From assembly GCA_949987565.1 (NCBI GenBank), contig OX465105.1, positions 19,527,113 to 19,591,112 of the forward strand: DNA of 64,000 bases. Reading direction: 5' to 3'. The position numbers and the translations under genes are program-made. The notes beneath the pieces were generated by a model. It was not told where the DNA came from, did no database searches, and was given only the letters and a program-made list of their open reading frames with translations. Origin of the DNA: Luidia sarsii (taxonomy: Eukaryota > Echinodermata > Asteroidea > Paxillosida > Luidiidae). Shown here piece after piece: positions 62,301 through 64,000 of the stretch; position 1 is the stretch's first letter, and the number at the start of each line of letters is the position of its first letter.

Positions 62301-63971
62301 TTCCAAGGATGTCAAGGTAAGGGCCGCTGGCTTCCGGGACTCGGTCAGCCTCGGAGAAAGGAGAAAATTGCCATAGCAACAGTCCAAGTTGTTGCTGTGG
62401 CAACTAATTTGGAATCCTTCTTGATTGATTTGATCGTGTTTTTTTTTTTTTTTTTTTTAAGTTAGAGGGCCTTACGTTTCGATCCTAGCAGGATTCGATC
62501 CTAGCAGGATCGAAACGTATGGCCCTCTTACTTTAGAGATTGATGTATTGCAGGTCATTTTTAGTCAGTGAGCAGTTTGCAACAATTTGTTCATATTCAT
62601 TTTTAAAATATAGCAAATTAGGTATAAATTGCACCAGTTTAGGTCTCTAGATTCAATAAAGCAAATTACTTTAATGCTATATTTTTTTTCTTTGAGAGAA
62701 ATATTTCTAGAATCAAAGCATCAGTGCCTGGAATTTGTTGAGATTTGGGAAATTGTTGTAATAATTCAATTCTGTGAGCATTTTTTGTGACGTTCTTGTT
62801 TCACTTAAAGACCCAATACAACATTGGTAAAGGTCAAAATATTGCCACAGTTTGTGTGTTAAACCATTAAACATCAAAAAACAGCAATCCTGCAAAGGGT
62901 TTTAGCTCAAATGGTGATCTGAGAAAGTAGAAAAGGGTAAAACAAAACTTCACAATGTTTGCACCATTCTGTAGTGTAAGAAATAGTTTATTTGTTGATG
63001 TTTGAGTGAAGATTTCTAGGGAAGTACAGCATCCCAGACCGTAAGATTTCAACATGAGGATTCTATCATGACCATCTACAAACTGTAAATTATAAGGAAA
63101 ACTGTGGACTTCCCAATGTTGTATTGGGCCTTTAAAGCCCCTACACAACATTGGTCAAGGTCAAAAATATCATCCATATGTTGTCTGATCCAACATATGC
63201 ATGAAATAGCACACCTGTGAAAATCTCAGCTCAATCCGCCAACCGAGTCTCGAGAAAATCATGAAAACCGCTTCATTTGTTTCGCAAAAATGCAGCATTC
63301 AACGCCGTACTGTTCCAAAAAGTAGTTTACTGTAGATCTCGGTGAGACGTAAACTATTTCTTTTACTCATTTCTCCCAAAATACAACATTTTAGGCAGAA
63401 ATATTTCAGTGAGAGGTTTCTACTATAACCATCTTCAAACTGTATAAGTTTCATGCGAATCTGTGAACATTTCTGTTTTTCGATCTTACCAATGTTGTGT
63501 AGGGGTTTCAACCTACATGTATAACGGTCATATCATGTTAAAATGGTTCTTTGAATGACTTTTAACGATGTAAAATAGCTTGAAAAAACCCTAAATAATT
63601 GTCATTTAGAACTATTTCGGGAGGAGTTTATTCCCAGGGCAGTACCCATTTTTGTTTAGGTTGTGGTTGTCCGTTGTTACAATCTCACGGACAAGTGTGG
63701 CCATCCTCACTCCTTTTCATGCAACCATCGAAGTAAACGACACCTTTCCCAAATCATTTTCAAAAATAGACCATTATTAAAGTCAATTTTTCTTCTTCTT
63801 TTTTGGTCAAAGGACATTCTCATGATGTGCTGGAACTACAACCCGGAACGGCGGCCGGATTTCACCGACATCATCCGCACTCTGAATCGCCTGCCGAAGA
63901 AGAGGGGCGGTCTCCACCGAAGCCCCTCCCACCCCTTGCACCTCTCCCGCTCAGCGGAGTCCGTCTTATAG
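19884..63971 (+). CDS. KSR: Kinase suppressor of Ras (KSR), complete, 21 exons
   Basis: Pseudokinase scaffold that brings RAF, MEK and ERK together at the plasma membrane after Ras activation. I assembled 21 coding exons with GT-AG introns and matching phases, giving 921 codons plus TAG, close to human KSR1 (about 920 aa). Order: coiled-coil/SAM-like CA1 region (1 to about 147), Ser/Pro-rich region, C1 zinc finger (384-431), Ser/Thr-rich CA4 region with an ERK-docking FQFP at 537-540, and kinase-like domain from about 619. The start codon has a strong context (G at -3 and +4). The protein ends SAESVL, like the vertebrate SAEL end. Invertebrates carry one KSR; synteny with RFC5 matches human KSR2. 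Exon coordinates are in the block entries that follow. Intron 1 is 21.4 kb. Confidence 0.96.
20224..20336. mobile_element. 113-bp near-perfect palindrome
   Basis: TAACTTGGACCCGACAAG on the left is matched by CTTGTCGGGTCCAAGTTA on the right, and complementarity continues through ATCGAATTTTGA to the centre GAGGGACGTCCCTC at 20280/20281. No clear target-site duplication was found. It is most likely a MITE reduced to its inverted repeats. Confidence 0.7.
21289..21696. mobile_element. Tc1/mariner-like MITE, copy A
   Basis: Starts AAGGCCCTATACAACATTGG, ends near CCAATGTTGAATTGTGCCTT, and has TA on both outer sides. Internal landmarks such as GAGTGAAGATTTCT and CATGAGGATTCTATCATGACC recur in copies at 48087-48445 and 62808-63132. 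A short TACATG insertion makes this copy longer. Confidence 0.8.
24400..25700. repeat. TACATG/TGTACA simple-repeat domain, block 1
   Basis: Dense runs of the self-complementary hexamer TACATG with GTACGT, GTACAG and GTACCG variants, interrupted by short unique pieces. Long frames reading [12 protein letters not shown] or TCTCTC on both strands are products of this repeat, not genes. Confidence 0.95.
25701..27680. other. KSR intron 1, mixed low-complexity segment
   Basis: Scattered TACATG pieces, a C-rich stretch at about 26110-26155 built from CCCCAA units (G-rich on -, able in principle to form a G-quadruplex), another C-rich stretch at about 26930-26998, and otherwise AT-rich DNA. No gene is supported. 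Confidence 0.6.
27690..28850. repeat. TACATG/TGTACA simple-repeat domain, block 2
   Basis: The densest stretch of GTACAT repeats in the window, with perfect runs such as 28490-28680 and 28808-28838. Variants GTACGT and GTACAC alternate. The 272-codon + frame and its - strand counterparts are repeat artefacts. Confidence 0.95.
29330..29937. repeat. TACATG-rich segment interrupted by the hAT-like element
   Basis: Shorter TACATG runs at 29340-29430 and 29730-29900 around an A-rich unique piece. The 8-bp target duplication GTGTACAG of the next element comes from this simple sequence. Confidence 0.85.
29938..31180. mobile_element. 1.24-kb hAT-type non-autonomous transposon in KSR intron 1
   Basis: Terminal inverted repeats TAAGGCTGTTGTCG and CGACAACAGCCTTA are exact inverses, and a perfect 8-bp direct repeat GTGTACAG flanks the element (29930-29937 and 31181-31188). 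An 8-bp duplication is the hallmark of hAT elements. Both ends carry subterminal palindromes TGTCGCGACA and CATGTCGACA. The interior is free of TACATG arrays, includes a GC-richer part (about 30180-30700) and a CRE, TGACGTCA, at 30833-30840. No transposase frame is present. Confidence 0.88.
31190..34970. other. KSR intron 1, middle part
   Basis: Mostly unique AT-rich sequence with small TACATG pieces, a poly-C stretch (31811-31850), a pogo-like MITE (32068-32275), a G run near 32811, and a GATCCTAGCAGGA-family fragment at 33430-33495. Frames in it are short and unsupported. Confidence 0.6.
32068..32275. mobile_element. pogo/Tc1-like MITE, second copy
   Basis: Ends CAGTGGAACGTCGCTATAG and GCGATGTTCCACTG are inverses flanked by TA on both sides. 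Internal motifs (GGTCGTTCGTTAT, GTTCGTTATAGCCGCATGTTC) match the copy at 13409-13586. Confidence 0.8.
34980..36990. repeat. TACATG/TGTACA simple-repeat domain, block 3
   Basis: Runs at 34980-35330, 35500-35540, 35660-36085 (including a pure run of about ten hexamers at 36030-36088), 36290-36600 and 36885-36990, separated by unique spacers. All long frames here are artefacts of the repeat. Confidence 0.95.
37944..38990 (+). repeat. 1-kb polypyrimidine microsatellite (CTCCCT)n in KSR intron 1
   Basis: Almost pure pyrimidine on + (purine on -), mostly CTCCCT hexamers with CTCTCT and CCCTAT variants. It gives a spurious 383-codon LSLPLP frame on + and a Glu/Arg/Gly frame on -. Mirror-symmetric polypurine tracts of this kind can form triplex (H-DNA). 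Confidence 0.97.
39579..39960. mobile_element. Foldback element with about 75-bp inverted ends (GTAAGTGGAAGGTT family)
   Basis: Left end ATGTAAGTGGAAGGTT with GTGACACCATGT and GTGTGGCTCTGAAAAGAGC; right end carries the inverse of each, finishing AACCTTCCACTTACAT. The interior contains TACATG runs. Related pieces: 57471-57585 and, with TAGGTTTGCGGTAA ends, 60813-61004. Confidence 0.75.
40946..41312 (-). mobile_element. Two SINE family 2 copies in - orientation before KSR exon 2
   Basis: About 40946-41088 and 41213-41312. Read on -, each has GGGCTGGATA, a box-A-like segment (CAGATGGTAAGAGCGCTGG in the second) and a box-B-like GGGTTCAAGTCCC or GGGTTCAAGGCCC. They end about 100 bp before the exon 2 acceptor. 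Confidence 0.75.
41413..44779 (+). CDS. KSR: KSR exons 2-3: remainder of CA1 coiled-coil/SAM-like region
   Basis: Exon 2 is 41413-41559 (49 codons, phase 0 both sides) and exon 3 is 44632-44779 (148 bp, leaves phase 1). They encode residues 50-147. The motif [13 protein letters not shown] corresponds to the vertebrate YPRFSDWLYTFNV block, and exon 3 has the helical [13 protein letters not shown] and a C-terminal Lys-rich helix. In vertebrate KSR this region binds membranes and BRAF. Confidence 0.92.
41560..44631. other. KSR intron 2
   Basis: AT-rich and partly TACATG-rich (41940-41975, 42780-42870, 43550-43575, 43670-43780, 43950-44200), with a C-rich stretch at 42240-42270 and a GC-richer piece at 43330-43520 that has no exon-like frame. 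No gene is supported. Confidence 0.65.
45085..46400 (+). repeat. 1.3-kb CT-rich minisatellite abutting KSR exon 4
   Basis: Variable units such as CCACCTCTCTCTCCCTC and CATCTCTCTCTGTCCACCC run almost unbroken until the acceptor AG at 46404-46405, so the tract doubles as the polypyrimidine tract of intron 3. A 651-codon LSLHLS frame crosses the tract and runs into true exon 4 codons; only the part from 46406 is coding. The - strand Glu/Arg frames are artefacts. Confidence 0.97.
46406..47815 (+). CDS. KSR: KSR exons 4-5: Ser/Pro-rich region with 14-3-3-type site
   Basis: Exon 4 is 46406-46865 (460 bp) and exon 5 is 47634-47815 (182 bp); they encode residues 148-361. The sequence is rich in Ser, Pro and Gly, with nine consecutive glycines at about 207-215. 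LTPPPF and TVTPPQTP are proline-directed phosphosite candidates. RSKS at 277-280 corresponds to the human KSR1 S297 context (RSKSHE), a 14-3-3 binding site phosphorylated by MARK/C-TAK1, making S280 the likely equivalent. The exon 4 acceptor directly follows a 1.3-kb CT-rich tract. Confidence 0.92.
46895..47490 (+). repeat. A-rich degenerate tandem repeat filling KSR intron 4
   Basis: Imperfect units of ATCAGAAAATGGTAAAAAAA, about 20-40 bp apart, occupy most of the 768-bp intron between exons 4 and 5. The frames on either strand are Lys- or Phe-rich artefacts. Confidence 0.85.
48087..48445. mobile_element. Tc1/mariner-like MITE, copy B (best preserved)
   Basis: Ends AAGGCCCAATACAACATTGG and its near-perfect inverse CCAATGTTGTATTGGGCCTT, flanked by TA on both sides (48085-48086 and 48446-48447). 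It runs in the opposite internal orientation to copies at 21289 and 62808. 359 bp with no coding capacity. Confidence 0.88.
51650..51770 (+). mobile_element. SINE family 2 copy
   Basis: AAGGCCACCATCTAAGGGC, then GGCTGGATAG, a shortened box A (GGAAGAGTGCTGG), then GAGGTCTCAGGTTCAAGTCCC with a good box B. It is clearly related to the copies at 4588 and 41213. Confidence 0.75.
52104..54364 (+). CDS. KSR: KSR exons 6-8: C1 zinc finger
   Basis: Exons 52104-52173 (70 bp), 53447-53533 (87 bp) and 54255-54364 (110 bp) encode residues 362-450. The zinc ligands fit the KSR C1 pattern: H384, C397, C400, C410 and C413 with the usual spacings, then H418, C421 and C431. Typical pieces are [17 protein letters not shown] and YVCHNKC. 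The atypical C1 of KSR helps membrane recruitment and binds no diacylglycerol in the studied vertebrate protein. All eight ligands are present here. Confidence 0.94.
52240..52680 (+). repeat. Degenerate minisatellite in KSR intron 6
   Basis: Recurring GTGGCTTCCATAGACTCGTG followed by GTGAACTGAAGCCATAGCC and TGTGGATTGCCAGTAGCGG, at least four partial units of about 60-125 bp starting just past the exon 6 donor. Frames on - are repeat artefacts. Confidence 0.8.
53010..53335. repeat. AAT microsatellite and dispersed-repeat-like segment in KSR intron 6
   Basis: T-rich stretch, then eight AAT units (53017-53041), then GGGCATTTACAGGGCACCGG and a GAATTCCAGAGATGGGG-containing stretch resembling dispersed retroelement-related repeats in marine invertebrates from memory. 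No RT motifs can be read. The 52955-53000 part before it is a SINE family 2 3' half. Confidence 0.45.
53534..54254. other. KSR intron 7
   Basis: AT-rich, with a C run at 53761-53773 and two nearby copies of the GGCTGGAGATAG-containing dispersed segment (53956-54017 and 54059-54120) also present near 14900. The downstream acceptor GAAG|G is used for exon 8. Confidence 0.6.
54600..54680 (-). mobile_element. SINE family 2 fragment in KSR intron 8
   Basis: On + it reads GACTGGACTGGGCCACTTGAA-like 3' sequence, then GGCTATCCAGCCCTTAGATGG; on - this is the family start GGGCTGGATA and its GCCACCATCTAA leader. The middle with box A is deleted. Confidence 0.6.
54760..57321 (+). CDS. KSR: KSR exons 9-13: CA4 linker with ERK-docking FxFP
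   Basis: Exons 54760-54798 (39 bp), 55791-56021 (231 bp), 56533-56578 (46 bp), 56843-56918 (76 bp) and 57229-57321 (93 bp) encode residues 451-612. Exon 10 has [13 protein letters not shown], nearly identical to the vertebrate KSR CA4 signature, and ends with FQFP at 537-540, matching the FxFP docking motif for ERK. Several micro-exons are present. [12 protein letters not shown] at 461-472 may stand where the second 14-3-3 site (RRTESVP) lies in KSR1, but the match is imperfect. Confidence 0.9.
54799..55790. other. KSR intron 9
   Basis: AT-rich with several T and A homopolymers and a GATCCTAGCAGGA-family fragment at about 55105-55180. No exon-like sequence. Confidence 0.6.
56042..56520 (+). 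repeat. CT/CTGT microsatellite filling KSR intron 10
   Basis: Runs of CTCTCTGT, CTGTCTGT and TTGCTCTC extend from just past the exon 10 donor (56022) almost to the exon 11 acceptor (56531-56532). The 307-codon frame spanning exon 10 and this tract is real only across 55791-56021. Confidence 0.95.
56690..56772. mobile_element. Head-to-head SINE family 2 halves forming a hairpin
   Basis: GACTGGACAGGCC...CGAGACCTCTGGTTTT on the left is mirrored by AAAACCAGAGGTCTTGG...CCCAGTCCAGG on the right with almost no spacer. Two opposite SINE 3' halves are joined in the middle of KSR intron 11. Confidence 0.65.
57322..57831. other. KSR intron 13 with foldback element remnant
   Basis: Contains 57471-57585, a compact relative of the GTAAGTGGAAGGTT family: TAAGTGGAAGGTTTGCGGTG, GTGTGGCTCTGAAAAGAGCC and the closing GTAACCTTCAACTTA. 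The rest is AT-rich. Confidence 0.6.
57832..63971 (+). CDS. KSR: KSR exons 14-21: kinase-like domain and C-terminus
   Basis: Exons: 57832-57926, 58735-58819, 59217-59305, 59951-60047, 60518-60651, 61660-61800, 62187-62316 and 63813-63971. The domain opens with [12 protein letters not shown]. The glycine loop is GMGRFG (635-640). VAVK has K654 in the ATP-lysine position, which vertebrate KSRs replace by Arg. The catalytic loop is HKDLKSKN (746-753) instead of HRD, the usual KSR form. DFG is DFA (765-767), an unusual change. APE is at 795-797. WYELLAG and RPDFTDI mark the C-lobe. It ends SAESVL. Loss of HRD arginine and DFG glycine fits weak or absent catalysis; the domain would act mainly by dimerising with RAF and holding MEK. 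Confidence 0.95.
57964..58006. repeat. Perfect 20-bp hairpin with 3-bp loop in KSR intron 14
   Basis: AAAAAAACTACTGCAGGCAC, loop ACA, then the exact inverse GTGCCTGCAGTAGTTTTTTT. It lies just before the 90-bp minisatellite and shares GCAGGCAC with its unit. It could be an inverted duplication at the array edge. Confidence 0.85.
58020..58680 (+). repeat. 90-bp minisatellite in KSR intron 14, about 7-8 copies
   Basis: The unit containing GGGTCATTGCATCCACACAG and TCAGTCAGCTGAATGCAGGC recurs at 58035, 58125, 58215, 58305, 58395, 58485 and 58575, a strict 90-bp period with few differences. It fills most of intron 14. The two 180-codon - strand frames across it are repeat artefacts. Confidence 0.95.
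58820..59216. other. KSR intron 15
   Basis: Begins with an inverted repeat CCGTGGCAAC-GA-GTTGCCACGG (58827-58848) right after the donor, then a GATCCTAGCGAGTCC foldback fragment (about 58895-58945) and a TTGG microsatellite of about ten units (59098-59138). Confidence 0.65.
59306..59950. other. KSR intron 16 with truncated Tc1-like MITE
   Basis: The segment 59700-59864 matches the 3' half of the AAGGCCCAATACAACATTGG family (CTCAGATTATCGTTTGAGC, then CCAATGTTGTAGTGGGCCTT and TA) in the orientation of copy B. Its 5' half is missing. The rest is AT-rich. Confidence 0.6.
60048..60517. other. KSR intron 17
   Basis: AT-rich with a short CCCAAACC/CCCATACC run near 60330-60390. I see no repeat element or gene in it. 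Confidence 0.6.
60652..61659. other. KSR intron 18 with two foldback elements
   Basis: 60813-61004 has about 36-bp inverted ends (GAATAGGTTTGCGGTAA with its inverse). 61130-61555 is bounded by GCTCTCAATATGTACCAGAGC and the inverted GCTCTGGTAGATATTGAG, each next to CTTATTCTCAGGC or its inverse; a diverged AAACCTGGCTTAG-like MITE (61320-61530) lies within. No gene. Confidence 0.65.
61801..62186. other. KSR intron 19
   Basis: A G run (61823-61834), AT-rich middle and a T/C-rich stretch at 62147-62185 leading into the exon 20 acceptor. Nothing else seen. Confidence 0.6.
62317..63812. other. KSR intron 20
   Basis: Two X-box-like palindromes occur early (ATTGCCATAGCAAC 62367-62380 and GTTGCTGTGGCAAC 62391-62404). 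Then comes a near-perfect palindrome of the GATCCTAGCAGGA family (62463-62529), and then two abutting Tc1-like MITEs. The remaining sequence is AT-rich. Confidence 0.65.
62808..63508. mobile_element. Two abutting Tc1/mariner-like MITEs sharing one TA
   Basis: Copy C, 62808-63132, has ends AAGACCCAATACAACATTGG and CCAATGTTGTATTGGGCCTT. The second, 63135-63508, has ends AAGCCCCTACACAACATTGG and CCAATGTTGTGTAGGGG and is a distinct subfamily with a different interior. The single TA at 63133-63134 ends one and starts the other, so one appears to have inserted into the TA flanking the other. Confidence 0.85.
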
Positions 63972-64000
63972 TGGTCCCCCCTACATAACCCCTGACCCAT

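Overview
This is a eukaryotic nuclear window. Introns are large with GT-AG splice sites, coding exons are GC-rich, intergenic DNA is AT-rich, and there are tRNA-derived SINEs, MITEs, minisatellites and long microsatellites. The proteins are animal orthologues with deuterostome-like features. The abundant TACATG arrays and short foldback elements suggest a marine invertebrate deuterostome, perhaps an echinoderm; that placement is inference and not firm. No bacterial, organellar or viral gene was recognised. Identities are judged by eye against remembered family sequences; no alignment was run.

Three complete protein-coding genes were assembled exon by exon with consistent reading phase. (1) PPM1D/WIP1 phosphatase, + strand, 808-6614, 4 coding exons, 683 aa. 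(2) RFC5, the 36-kDa clamp-loader subunit, - strand, 18991 down to 11858, 10 exons, 333 aa. (3) KSR, kinase suppressor of Ras, + strand, 19884-63971, 21 exons, 921 aa, ending 29 bases before the window does. PPM1D and RFC5 are tail-to-tail. RFC5 and KSR are head-to-head, with start codons 892 bp apart across a presumptive bidirectional promoter. That promoter holds an E2F-type site next to the RFC5 start and a 250-bp foldback element carrying two perfect CRE palindromes.

By region: 1-807 is the PPM1D 5' flank. 808-6614 is PPM1D, with a hAT-like insertion in intron 2. 6595-7110 is a minisatellite seeded by the PPM1D stop-codon region. 7111-10798 is gene-free. 10799-11640 is a 94-bp tandem array with one RFX X-box-like motif per unit. 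11858-18991 is RFC5, whose intron 1 holds an 890-bp hairpin element with a 9-bp target duplication. 18992-19883 is the shared promoter. 20031-41412 is the 21.4-kb KSR intron 1, filled with TACATG arrays, a 1.2-kb hAT-like element, pogo-like and Tc1/mariner-like MITEs and a 1-kb CT-rich tract. 41413-63971 carries the other KSR exons between repeat-rich introns.

PPM1D restrains and RFC5 supports DNA-damage and replication signalling, while KSR scaffolds RAF-MEK-ERK. They do not form one pathway. The main biological interest is the conserved RFC5-KSR divergent pair, a DFG-to-DFA change in KSR, and a set of mobile elements whose exact target-site duplications can be read directly. No wholly new gene system was found.
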